From positions 4,450,001 through 4,514,000 of the forward strand of contig NC_004463.1 in the NCBI RefSeq assembly GCF_000011365.1: a stretch of 64,000 nt of DNA, given 5' to 3'. The notes beneath the pieces are model-generated. The model saw nothing but the letters and a program-made list of their open reading frames with translations, had not been told where the DNA came from and searched no databases. Positions within the stretch are counted from its first letter, which is position 1. Each line of letters starts with the position of its first letter. Shown here piece after piece: positions 35,242 to 44,550 of the stretch. The stretch comes from Bradyrhizobium diazoefficiens USDA 110 (GTDB lineage Bacteria > Pseudomonadota > Alphaproteobacteria > Rhizobiales > Xanthobacteraceae). The translations under genes and the position numbers were made by a program.

Positions 35242-38200
35242 ATGACGCGCCTGCCGATTCGGATATGGTGTTTCCCTCGGCAGCGCTTGCTGATTTGGCG
35301 AGCTGCCGCTGCAATTGCGATCACGGCTACCGTCACGCTGGCTCTGATGGGCGGGGCGTATGCGGCCTGTTCGCCGGCGGCCGACAATAGCCCCAATCCG
35401 CCGCCAGGCACGACCATTACATGCTCGGGCGTGACGACCGATCAGAACGGGACCAACGGTTACGGGACGGGCAACCAGACCGGCATTGTCATCAATGTCG
35501 ATAGCGGTGCCTCTGTCACCGGAAGCGTGAATAGCGGAATTAATATCGGCAACGCTACGGTCAGCAATTCGGGAAGCATCACAGGCGCAACGAACGGTGT
35601 CTTCTCTCAAAATGACGTCACCGTCACCAACAACACCGGCGCCACCATCACCGGCACTGTCCTATCCGGCATCGGCTCGAACAACGGCAGTGTGACTGTC
35701 GTCAACTCCGGCACGATCACGGGCAACGCAAACGTTGGCGTATTCGCCTTCGTCAACGCCACGGTTACCAACAATGCGGGCGCCACCATCGCCGGCGATC
35801 TCGGCGTCAATTCCGGCTATTCCGCTGTCGGAAATGTCACCAATGCCGGCAATATCATCGGCACCTCTTACGGTTTCATTGCCTACGGCACGGGGGTCGT
35901 CTCCAACGCTGCGGGCGGTCTGATTTCCGGCGGATAAGCGGTGTCCAGGCCAACCAATTGTTGAATGTCACCAATGCCGGCACGATTACCGGTACGACCA
36001 GCTATGGCCTGGAGGTGACCGGCAATATGGACGTCACCAACGCCGCCGCCGGGACGATTACCGGCGCAACGGCTGCCATCCGCGCCAACAGCGGATCGAT
36101 TTCGGTAACGAATTTCGGCACCATCTCGAGCCCCACCGGCTTTGCCGCCTCTGCGAATGCCAATCTGACAATAACGAACGGTGTCACTGGAAGCATTACC
36201 GGCGGCATGGCTGCCAATTTGGGCTTTGCTCACGTTACCAATCACGGGACCATTTCCGGTCTCAACAATATCGCCATCTTTGCCTTCACCGACGTCAATG
36301 TAACCAACGGCGTTGGCGGGCAGATCACGAGCCTGATCAACAACGGAATCTATGCCAGCAATGGCGTCGCAACCGTCGTCAATTCCGGAACCCTAAGTGC
36401 CGGCGGCTTTGGCTACGCCATTCGCGCCGAGACGAGTGCGGTGGTGACCAACAATGCCGGCGCGCAGATCAGTGGCGGCGACACCGGCGTCCGCGCCAGC
36501 CTCGGATCCGTCTCAGTCATCAACTACGGCTCCATTTCCGGCCTTGCGGGCAACGGCATCTATGCGAGCACGGGTGGGTCGGACGTGTTCAATGCGGGGA
36601 CCATCACTGGAGGAACGGCCGCGATCCAGTTCGCCGGTAGCGGCAACGTTCTCACGCTCGCGCCGGGATCGGTGATATCGGGCAACGTGCTCGGTGGGGG
36701 CAGTGATACGTTCCAACTCGGGGGCAGCGGTGCGGCGACCTTCGATGTCAGCACGTTGGGTGCGGCGGCCCAGTATCGGGGGTTCACGACCTTCAACAAG
36801 GTCGACGATTCAGTCTGGACGCTGACTGGCACCGGCTCCTTCTCCGGTGATGTCAATGTCGGCGGCGGGGCGCTGATCGTGAACGGCAACATCGCATCGG
36901 CCAGCAATCTCGTTGTCAATGCCGGCGGCACGTTGGGCGGCAACGGCATCGTCGGCAATACCGTCATCAACGGCGGCATTCTGTCTCCAGGCAACTCGGT
37001 CGGCACCATCAACGTTCAGCGCAGCCTCGTCTTCACGGCCGCCTCGACCTACCTTGTGCAGGTGTCATCGGCGGCTTCCGACCTCACCAATGTGACGGGG
37101 GCGGCGACGTTGGCCGGGACGGTTCGGGTTGCGCTCGCCAACGGCACCCTTCGGTTCAATTCGCCCTATACCATCCTGACCGCGGGGGCGCTGAACGGTT
37201 CGCGCTTTGATTCGGTGGCGACGCCGACGGGAATTTCCGGTTCGCTGACCTATTCGGGCGGCACGGTGCAGCTTGTTCTGGCCTCGGGCCTTGGGGAGAT
37301 TGCCGGCCTCAACATCAACCAGCAGGCCGTCGCCACCGCGCTCGACATGGCGTTCAATTCCTTCGGCAACGTTCCTTCGGCGTTTGGCGGTATCTTCGCC
37401 GGCAATGTCCCGGCGAACCTGACACAGGCCTCGGGCGAGCTGGCGACAGGTTCGCAGCAGACAACATTCGACGCGATGAACCTCTTCGTCAATTTGCTGG
37501 CCGATCCGTTTACCGCTGGCCGCGACGGGACCGCACCGACGCCCGTTTCATTTGGGAAAGAGGGAGCAGCCGATAGCTATGCCGGCGGTCGCCGCCGGCC
37601 CGGTGCCGAGCGTGACGCCTACGCCATGATCGCCAAGACGCCGAGCGCGATCGATTTCGGCCAGCGCTGGAGCGTGTGGGGCGCGGGCTATGGGGGCTCG
37701 CAGACCACCGACGGCAATGCCGTACAGGGATCGAACACGTCCACCAGCCGCATCGCTGGCACGGCCGTCGGCGCCGATTATCGGATCTCTCCATTCACCC
37801 AGGTCGGGTTCGCCTTGGCCGGCGGCGGTACCAACTTCGTCGTCGCCAACGGTCTCGGTTCGGGACGCTCCGACCTGTTCCAGGCCGGTGCATTCGTTCG
37901 TCATACGGCCGGCTCCGCGTACGTCTCCGGCGCCCTGGCCTATGGCTGGCAGGATATCACGACGAACCGGACGGTCACGATTGCGGGCAGTGACCAGTTG
38001 CGTGCGCAGTTCAACGCCAATGCGTGGGCGGGGCGTATCGAGGGCGGCTATCGCCTCATCACCCCATGGGCCGGCATCGGCCTTACGCCCTATGCCGCCG
38101 CGCAATTCGCGACCTTCGAGCTGCCGGGCTATGCCGAACGGGCCATCGTCGGTGCCAACACCTTTGCGCTGGCCTATGCGGCCAAGACCGCTACCTCGCC

Positions 38201-38511
38201 GCGCTCCGAATTGGGATTCCGCACCGACCGATCGTTGGCATTGCCGGGAGCGATCCTCACCCTGCGCAGCCGCTTCGGCTGGGCACATGACTACAATATC
38301 GATCGCGGCATCGCCGCCACTTTCCAGGGCGTTGCCGGGCGCATCCTTCGTCGTCGGCGGTGCATCGCCTGCGCGAGACGCGGCGCTCACCTCGGCAACC
38401 GCCGAGGTGAATTGGCTGAACGGTTTCTCGCTCGCCGGGACCTTTGAGGGTGAGTTCTCGAACGTCACCACAAGCTACTCCGGAAAGGGCGTGGTGCGCT
38501 ATGCCTGGTAG
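35242..38511 (+). pseudogene. Autotransporter with beta-helix passenger, split by two frameshifts
   Basis: Three frames together make one autotransporter. The signal peptide ends MGGAYA, then a passenger of many VTNAGTITG-type repeats. The first frame stops at 35935-35937 (GGCGGATAAG), and the repeats continue in another frame at ISGVQANQLLNVTNAG. A single missing base, for example a G in the GGCGG run, restores it. A second shift lies at the GGG of 38337-38339 (VAGRIL should be VAGASFVVGG), where one G is extra. The C-terminal barrel ends VVRYAW. Real inactivation or sequencing error cannot be told. Confidence 0.75.
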
Positions 38512-38597
38512 GAAGCGCTCGTCCGCGTTGTAGAGACGCGACGTAGAGAAATGGCGCGAGCGGCGCCTTGCCCGCCGGTAGCAGGCCCCAAACGCAA

Positions 38598-38648
38598 ATG
38601 CCCGGGACATCGAGCGCGAAGACGCGCTTCGCGCTCTCGCCCGGGCAT
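38598..38648. terminator. Bidirectional GC-rich hairpin between convergent genes
   Basis: ATGCCCGGG at 38598-38606 pairs with CCCGGGCAT at 38640-38648, and the inner stem GAGCGCGAAG (38612-38621) pairs with CTTCGCGCTC (38627-38636). It lies between the autotransporter (plus) and the LivK-like gene (minus), so it may end both transcripts. No T-run. Confidence 0.6.
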
Positions 38649-38682
38649 GTCGTCGTGGAGCCTGTGCGCGTCCGCTACGCGG

Positions 38683-39906
38683 TCACTTCTTGACCAGCGG
38701 GCACTCGCTGGCTTCGAGCGGCTTGGCGGCGTCTTCCGGCGCGATGGTGGCCACCAGCTTGTAGTAATCCCATGGGCCCTTCGACTCTTCCGGCTTCTTC
38801 ACCTCGAAGAGATAGGCCGGGATGAGGCGGCGGCCGTCGGCGCGCAGCGGGCCCTTGCCGAACAGCGGATCGTCGGTCGGCAGCTCCTTCATCTTGGCGA
38901 CGACCTTGGCGCCGTCATGCGGATTGCCGCCGAGCGCGTCCATTGCCTTCAGGTAGTGCAGGATTTCCGCATAGAGGCCCGCTACCGTCATCGAGGGCAT
39001 CGAGCCCTTGGGCGACACTTTCTGGAAGCGCTTCGACCATTCGCGGGTCTGATCGTTGAGGTCCCAGTAGAAGGACTCGGTGAAGGTCAGCCCCTGTGCC
39101 GTTTTCAGGCCCAGCGAATGCACGTCGTTGATGAACAGCAGCAGCGCGGCGAGCTTCTGGCCGCCGGCCACGATGCCGAACTCAGCCGCCTGCTTGATCG
39201 CGTTGGTGGTGTCGCCGCCGGCGTTGGCAAGGCCGATGACCTTGGCCTTCGACGACTGCGCCTGCAGCAGGAAGGAGGAGAAGTCGGAGGAGTTGAGCGG
39301 ATGCTTGACGCCGCCGAGCACCTTGCCGCCGGTGGCCGTGACCACGGCGCTGGTGTCACGCTCCAGCGCGTGGCCGAAGGCGTAGTCCGCGGTCAGGAAG
39401 AACCAGCTGTCGCCGCCGGCTTTGGTCAGGGCCTTGCCGGTGCCGTTGGCGAGCATGTAGGTGTCGTAGGTGAAGGAGACGGTGTTGGGCGTGCAGGCCT
39501 TGCCGGTGAGGTCGGCCGTGGCGGCGCCCGAATTGAGCAGCACCGAATTCTTATCCTTGACGAGGTTGCTCACCGCGAGTGCAACGCCGGAGCTCGGCGT
39601 GTCGGCGATGGCGTCGACCTTGTCGGCATCGATCCATTGCCGGGCGATGTTGACGCCGATGTCGGGCTTGTTCTGGTGATCACCCGAGAGGACATCGATG
39701 GTCCAGCCCTTGGCCTTCAGGCCGGAATCTTCGACCGCCATTTTCACCGCGGCGACCGAGTTCGGGCCGCCGATGTCGGCATAGAGGCTCGACATGTCGT
39801 TCAAGACGCCGATCTTGACGGTCTTGTCTTGCGCGAAAGCGGATGTGGAAAAACCGAAGGCGGCACAGGCCAGAAGGGCCGCGGAGCGGCGCGCGAATGT
39901 CGTCAT
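38683..39906 (-). CDS. Second LivK-like periplasmic substrate-binding protein
   Basis: 407 residues, same length as the protein at 18401-19624 and about two thirds identical by eye (for example QDKTVKIG, VEDSGL, SGDHQNKPDIG, SWFFLTADYAFG, LPTDDPLFGKG). It has a Sec signal peptide ending SAFA. No permease or ATPase genes are beside it. It may share the LivFGHM complex at 16.8-21.5 kb as an alternative ligand receptor or serve as a sensor. The stop is followed by the convergent hairpin at 38598-38648. Confidence 0.88.
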   Translation of the reverse strand: MTTFARRSAALLACAAFGFSTSAFAQDKTVKIGVLNDMSSLYADIGGPNSVAAVKMAVEDSGLKAKGWTIDVLSGDHQNKPDIGVNIARQWIDADKVDAIADTPSSGVALAVSNLVKDKNSVLLNSGAATADLTGKACTPNTVSFTYDTYMLANGTGKALTKAGGDSWFFLTADYAFGHALERDTSAVVTATGGKVLGGVKHPLNSSDFSSFLLQAQSSKAKVIGLANAGGDTTNAIKQAAEFGIVAGGQKLAALLLFINDVHSLGLKTAQGLTFTESFYWDLNDQTREWSKRFQKVSPKGSMPSMTVAGLYAEILHYLKAMDALGGNPHDGAKVVAKMKELPTDDPLFGKGPLRADGRRLIPAYLFEVKKPEESKGPWDYYKLVATIAPEDAAKPLEASECPLVKK

Positions 39907-40011
39907 AATAGATTCCCTCCATTGTCAAACATGCGGACGGCTCTCTTGCGGAGCCTTGGTCCGGCTGATGGCTCTACCGTGTCCCACGGCCGGCGGCAAT
40001 GCGCCTAAAGC

Positions 40012-40040
40012 CGGATGACGCTGCGTCGTTACGTCATCCG
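40012..40040. terminator. Inverted repeat CGGATGACG...CGTCATCCG downstream of the beta-propeller gene
   Basis: CGGATGACG at 40012-40020 and CGTCATCCG at 40032-40040 form a perfect 9-bp stem with an 11-base loop, followed by GTCGGTTAAC on the plus strand. It lies 34 bases downstream of the minus-strand gene end and could terminate it. Confidence 0.5.
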
Positions 40041-40073
40041 TCGGTTAACTTTTGGGCAAAATGCGTTGAGGCG

Positions 40074-41222
40074 CTATTTGAGCGCGTCCGACGTCAGCTT
40101 GAATTTCTGGATGCGCTTTCCGGTATCGACCTCGGCGGTATAGACGTTACCCTTGGCGTCGATCGCCATGGCGTGCACCCAGTGGAATTGACCGGCATTG
40201 CGGCCGTTGCGCCCGAAGCTGCCGACCACGCTGCCGTCGTCGCGCCTGATCACCCTGATCTCGTTGTTCTCGCCGTCGGCGCTGAGCAGCCAGGTCTGCT
40301 TTGGATCGGGCCAGATCGCGATGTCCCACACCGCGCCGTTGCCGAGCGTGTTCTTCTCGAAGAAGAACTCCTTCACGAAGGTGCCGTCCTTCCTGAATAC
40401 CTGGATGCGGTTGTTGATGCGGTCGCAGACATAGACGAGCCCGTCATTGGCGAGCTTCACGCAATGGACGGGATTGCCGAATTGCTGCGCAACCGGCGCC
40501 TTGGGGTCGTAGGGACCTTGCTTGTCGTCGTTGGGCTTGTTGCCGTAGGCGCCCCAGTGCCGCTTGTAGGCGAGCGTCGTCGCGTCGAAGACGATGACGC
40601 GGCGGTTGCCATAGCCGTCGGCGACGTAGATCTCGTTCGCCGCCTTGTCGATCGCGGTCTCCGCGGGCTTGCCGAGTTGCGTGGTGTCGTTGCTGCCGAG
40701 GCTCGGCGCGATCTTGCCGATCTGGGCGACGAACTTGCCGTCGAGCGTGAACTTCAAAATGGCGTTGTCATTGTCGGCGTTGCCGCCGACCCAGACGAAG
40801 CCGCGCTCGTCGACCTCGATGCCGTGCTCGCGGCCGACCCATTCGTAGCCTTCGCCCAAGCCGCCCCAGGACCGCAGCAGGTTGCCGTCGGTGTCGAATT
40901 CGAGCACGGGCGGCGCCGAGACGCAGCATTTCGAGCGCGGCGGATTGAGGCTTGCGCCTTTCTCGTCATCGGTGAGCGAGCGCGGGCGATGGATCACCCA
41001 GATATGGCCCTGCCAGTCGACCGTGATGCCGCCGACCTGGCCGAGGATCCAGTTGTTCGGCAGCGGCTTTGGCCAGGCGGGATCGACGGCGAAGGTCGGG
41101 ACATCGCCGGCGGTCGCAACGCCCGGAAGCGCAAATGTGAGTGCCGCGATCAGGATGGAGAAGGCGTGAGAGACGCGTGCGAGCGCACGGTCAACGCGTC
41201 CGCGATCATGCGATGGTGCCAT
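40074..41222 (-). CDS. Exported NHL-repeat / six-bladed beta-propeller protein
   Basis: 382 residues. A signal-like hydrophobic segment (FSILIAALTFALPGVATA) follows about 20 basic N-terminal residues. The mature part repeats NHL-type strands, such as EHGIEVDERGFVWVGGNA, NPVHCVKLANDGLVYVCDRINNRIQVFRKDG and WVHAMAIDAKGNVYTAEVDTGKRIQKF. Such propellers bind ligands or act as lyase/hydrolase-like enzymes in the periplasm; which applies here cannot be told. The first start codon is uncertain because several in-frame Met or GTG codons lie near. Confidence 0.78.
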   Translation of the reverse strand: MAPSHDRGRVDRALARVSHAFSILIAALTFALPGVATAGDVPTFAVDPAWPKPLPNNWILGQVGGITVDWQGHIWVIHRPRSLTDDEKGASLNPPRSKCCVSAPPVLEFDTDGNLLRSWGGLGEGYEWVGREHGIEVDERGFVWVGGNADNDNAILKFTLDGKFVAQIGKIAPSLGSNDTTQLGKPAETAIDKAANEIYVADGYGNRRVIVFDATTLAYKRHWGAYGNKPNDDKQGPYDPKAPVAQQFGNPVHCVKLANDGLVYVCDRINNRIQVFRKDGTFVKEFFFEKNTLGNGAVWDIAIWPDPKQTWLLSADGENNEIRVIRRDDGSVVGSFGRNGRNAGQFHWVHAMAIDAKGNVYTAEVDTGKRIQKFKLTSDALK

Positions 41223-41323
41223 CGCAACCTCCCTTTTTTTGGCCTGCGGCTTGCTGCCGCTTGAGCACGGGCAGTCAATCGCGGGGAGGAGGCCAAGTCA
41301 ATTGGCCAAGCCAATCAGGTCAA

Positions 41324-42064
41324 TCAGGCCGGCGGGCGGAAGCTCATCAAGGTTCGCGTCTTGTAGTCGTAGAACTTGCCGGTCTCGGTCCAATCAGGCG
41401 CGCACATCGGCACGATGAATTCGGCGACCTGCTCGGCGGTGTCGAGCGTCGCGGGATCCTCGCCCGGCATCAAGGTGGCGCGCATGCGGGTGCGGACCGG
41501 GCCGGGGTTGAACAGGTTGACACGAAGAGGCGTGTTCGCGGTCTCCTGCGCCCAGGCGCGCGCCAGCGTTTCCAGCGCGGCCTTGGAGGCGGCGTAGGGG
41601 CTGACATAGGCGGTCGCCTTGTTGGCGGCGCCCGAGGTGATGAACACGGCGCGGCCGGCATCGGACTGCTTCAGCAGCGGCTCCATGCAGCGGATGAGCT
41701 GGAAGTTGGCGGAGACGTTGACGGCCATGACGTCGTTGAAGGCCTTCAGCTCGATATGGCCAATTGGCGAGGAGGGGCCGAGCACGCCGGCATTGCCGAC
41801 GAGGATGTCGAGCTTGCCGTAGCGCTCGTGCAGGCCTGCGCCCAGCCGCGCGATGCCGTCGGAATCGGTGAGGTTGAGCGGTACCAGCGTGGCGCTGCCG
41901 CCCTCTTTCCGGATCTCGTCGTCGAGCTCTTCCAGCCCGCCCTGCGTGCGCGCCACCGCGACGATGTGTGCGCCGGCCTTCGCCAGCGCCTTGGCCGTGG
42001 CGAAGCCGATGCCACGCGAGGCGCCGGTGACGAGAGCGATGCGGTCGGCGAGGGGATTTGTCAT
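41324..42064 (-). CDS. SDR family NAD(P)-dependent oxidoreductase
   Basis: 246 residues. Nucleotide motif TGASRGIG, NAGVLG in place of the usual NNAG, and the catalytic YxxxK as YAASK after the SGAANKATAYVSP region. It is followed on the same strand by a palindromic repeat and purF. Many alphaproteobacteria have an SDR next to purF, so this is probably conserved linkage. Substrate unknown. Confidence 0.9.
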   Translation of the reverse strand: MTNPLADRIALVTGASRGIGFATAKALAKAGAHIVAVARTQGGLEELDDEIRKEGGSATLVPLNLTDSDGIARLGAGLHERYGKLDILVGNAGVLGPSSPIGHIELKAFNDVMAVNVSANFQLIRCMEPLLKQSDAGRAVFITSGAANKATAYVSPYAASKAALETLARAWAQETANTPLRVNLFNPGPVRTRMRATLMPGEDPATLDTAEQVAEFIVPMCAPDWTETGKFYDYKTRTLMSFRPPA

Positions 42065-42112
42065 GGCGGGGTTTTACAGCCGTGGATGGCCGGGACAAGC
42101 CCCCCGCATCCC

Positions 42113-42193
42113 CGTCATTCCGGGGCGCGCGTAGCGCGAACCCGGAATCTCGAGATCCCGGGTTCGGTCCTTACGGACCGCCCCGGGATGACG
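42113..42193. repeat. Palindromic repeat CGTCATTCCGGGG...CCCCGGGATGACGG
   Basis: The arm CGTCATTCCGGGGCG pairs with CGCCCCGGGATGACG, with the centre GAATCTCGAGATCCCGGG. A sister copy is at 60366-60450 and shares the CCGGAATCTCGAGATTCCGG-like centre. It lies between the SDR gene and purF. Confidence 0.75.
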
Positions 42194-42202
42194 GCTTCGC
42201 CG

Positions 42203-43726
42203 TCAGCTCGCCTCCGCCAGCAGCGACAATTGCCGGGGCTGCTGCTCGGTCTGGGTCTGGTCGGTGAGGTGGGTCGGATACGCCCCGGTGAAGCAGTGAT
42301 CCGAGAACTTCGGATTGGCCGGGTCGCGGCCGGGCTCGCCCATGGCGCGGTACATGCCGTCGATCGACAGGAAGGCGAGCGAGTCGGCGCCAATGATCTC
42401 CCGCATTTCCTCCAGCGAATGCGTTGCGGCCAGCAGGCCGCCGCGGTCCGGCAGGTCGATGCCGTAATAATCGGGATAGAGGATCGGCGGCGAGGCGAGG
42501 CGGAAATGCACTTCCTTCGCGCCTGCATCGCGCATCATGCGCACGATCTTCTTCGAGGTGGTGCCGCGCACCAGCGAGTCGTCGATCAGGATGATGCGCT
42601 TGCCTTCGATCGCGGCGCGGTTGGCCGAATGCTTCATGCGCACGCCGGATTCGCGGATTGCCTGCGTCGGCTGGATGAAGGTGCGGCCGACATAGTGGTT
42701 GCGGATGATGCCGAGCTCGAACGGCACGCCGGAATGCTGGCTGTAGCCGACAGCGGCGGGCACGCCGGAATCCGGCACCGGCACGACGACGTCGATCGGC
42801 ACGTGGCTCTCGCGCGCGAGCTGCGCACCAAAGGCCTTGCGCACCTCGTAGACCGAGCGGCCGTGGACGATGGAATCCGGACGGGAGAAATAGATGTATT
42901 CGAAGATGCAGGGACGCGGCGCCATCGGCGGGAACGGCTTGTGGATGTCCTGGCCGTTCTCGTCGAACACGATGACTTCGCCCGGCTCGATGTCGCGGAT
43001 GAAGCGCGCGCCGATGATGTCGAGCGCGCAGGTCTCCGACGTCAGGATCGGGCAGCCATCGAGCTCACCGAGCACCAGGGGGCGGATGCCGCGCGGGTCG
43101 CGCGCGCCGACCAGCTTCTTGTTGGTCAGCGAGACCAGCGCATAGGCGCCCTCGATCTCGCGCAGCGCGTCGATATAGCGCTCGATGAAGCGGCTGCGCC
43201 GGGAGCGCGCGACGAGGTGCAGGATCACCTCGGTGTCGGTGGTCGACTGCATCATCGCGCCGTTCCTCACGAGCTCGCGGCGCAGCGTCAGGCCGTTGGT
43301 GAGGTTGCCGTTATGGGCGACCGCAAGGCCGCCGGCGTTGAGTTCGGCGAACAGCGGCTGCACGTTGCGCAGGATGGTCGCGCCGGTGGTGGAGTAGCGG
43401 ACATGGCCGACCGCCATGTTGCCGGGCAGGCGGTCGATCACCTCGCGGCGGGAGAAAGTGTCGCCGACGAGGCCGAGGCGGCGTTCGCTGTGAAAGCGGC
43501 TGCCGTCATAGGAGACGATGCCGGCGGCTTCCTGGCCGCGGTGCTGAAGGGCGTGGAGGCCGAGGGCGGTGATGGCGGCGGCGTCGGGGTGGCCGTAGAT
43601 GCCGAATACGCCGCATTCCTCGCGGAGCGTATCCCCCTCCAGATCGTCCTGAAGCTCTAGCGCGGCCGGGCTCAAACCGGCTTTTGGATCGAGATCAAGT
43701 TGGGCGTCCTGGTCAGGGTGTCGCAT
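42203..43726 (-). CDS. purF: Amidophosphoribosyltransferase
   Basis: 507 residues, first step of purine synthesis (PRPP plus glutamine to phosphoribosylamine). The N-terminal glutaminase has the nucleophile Cys38 in REECGVFGIYG, so 37 residues before it are probably a cleaved propeptide. HNGNLTNG follows, and the PRPP loop is IILIDDSLVRGTTS. It is the last of the minus-strand series cvpA-purF; cvpA lies directly upstream with 28 bases between. Confidence 0.96.
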   Translation of the reverse strand: MRHPDQDAQLDLDPKAGLSPAALELQDDLEGDTLREECGVFGIYGHPDAAAITALGLHALQHRGQEAAGIVSYDGSRFHSERRLGLVGDTFSRREVIDRLPGNMAVGHVRYSTTGATILRNVQPLFAELNAGGLAVAHNGNLTNGLTLRRELVRNGAMMQSTTDTEVILHLVARSRRSRFIERYIDALREIEGAYALVSLTNKKLVGARDPRGIRPLVLGELDGCPILTSETCALDIIGARFIRDIEPGEVIVFDENGQDIHKPFPPMAPRPCIFEYIYFSRPDSIVHGRSVYEVRKAFGAQLARESHVPIDVVVPVPDSGVPAAVGYSQHSGVPFELGIIRNHYVGRTFIQPTQAIRESGVRMKHSANRAAIEGKRIILIDDSLVRGTTSKKIVRMMRDAGAKEVHFRLASPPILYPDYYGIDLPDRGGLLAATHSLEEMREIIGADSLAFLSIDGMYRAMGEPGRDPANPKFSDHCFTGAYPTHLTDQTQTEQQPRQLSLLAEAS

Positions 43727-43754
43727 CTCGTCCGCGCCTCTCTTTAGGGCCTAA

Positions 43755-44384
43755 TCAACGCGCCGCAGGTTTCTCGATCAGCTTTTTCAGGCTGTCACGA
43801 GCAGGTTTACTGTATCCGTCGCCACTGCCCGAAGGCTGCTGCTCGGAATCAGCTTGATCATCATCTGGTTTGTTTTTCTTGAATCTCTTCAAGATGGTGT
43901 TCTCGGGGTCGTCCGGCAAGAGCGCCATCAGCCAATCGCCGGTTCCCTGGAGCACCACGCGGGATTTCGCCCCCGTAACCCAGTCCGGGCGCTGCTTGTC
44001 CGGCACCAGCCAGGTGAAGAACAGGAAGGCGACCACGACGATCAAAAGGCCGCGAGCCAGCCCGAACAGGAAGCCGAGGGTGCGGTCCAGCGCGCCGATC
44101 CGCGAATCCAGGATCATGTCGGAGATCCGGACGGTGATCACGGAGACCACGACCAGGGTACCGACGAACACGCCGGCGACCACGACCACACTCGCGACCG
44201 TGTCGTTGTTGAAATAGGTCTTTGCGGTCGGCAGCAGCTTGGAGAAGGAGTACAGCGTCACGATCGCCGCCGCGCCCCAGGCTGCGATCGACAGGATTTC
44301 GCGCATGAAGCCGCGGACCATCGCAAGCAGGCCCGAGATCAGCATCACACCGAGCAGGATCAGGTCGAGGAGTGTTACTGGCAT
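43755..44384 (-). CDS. cvpA: CvpA family membrane protein
   Basis: 209 residues with four hydrophobic helices at the N-terminus (LLDLILLGVMLISGLLAMVRGFMREILSIAAW, then LTVISV-like helices) and a charged disordered tail rich in Lys, Asp, Ser (residues 165-209). CvpA is linked to purF throughout proteobacteria and is needed for envelope functions. Typical length about 165, so the tail is an extension. Confidence 0.9.
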   Translation of the reverse strand: MPVTLLDLILLGVMLISGLLAMVRGFMREILSIAAWGAAAIVTLYSFSKLLPTAKTYFNNDTVASVVVVAGVFVGTLVVVSVITVRISDMILDSRIGALDRTLGFLFGLARGLLIVVVAFLFFTWLVPDKQRPDWVTGAKSRVVLQGTGDWLMALLPDDPENTILKRFKKNKPDDDQADSEQQPSGSGDGYSKPARDSLKKLIEKPAAR

Positions 44385-44550
44385 CGGCTGGTCTGGTCCG
44401 CTCGTACTTCAAAGGTGCTCAGCGAATCGGTGTTTGGCCGCCGTCCTAAAAGAGGGGCAGACGGCGTTCCCGGCAAGGCCGCAACCACGCAATCCCATGC
44501 TGCTTTTGTGACGGCTGTATAGCGGCGGGGGCCGGGGACGTCACCTCCGG

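Noticed and set aside
35932..38339. Phase variation of the autotransporter by slippage at G runs
   Set aside because: The runs are only two or three bases long, too short for usual slippage switching. Recent mutation or sequencing error fits better.
41141..43660. 839-codon open frame on the plus strand across the SDR and purF genes
   Set aside because: It covers two well-supported minus-strand genes and a repeat, and its translation lacks any domain. Shadow frame.
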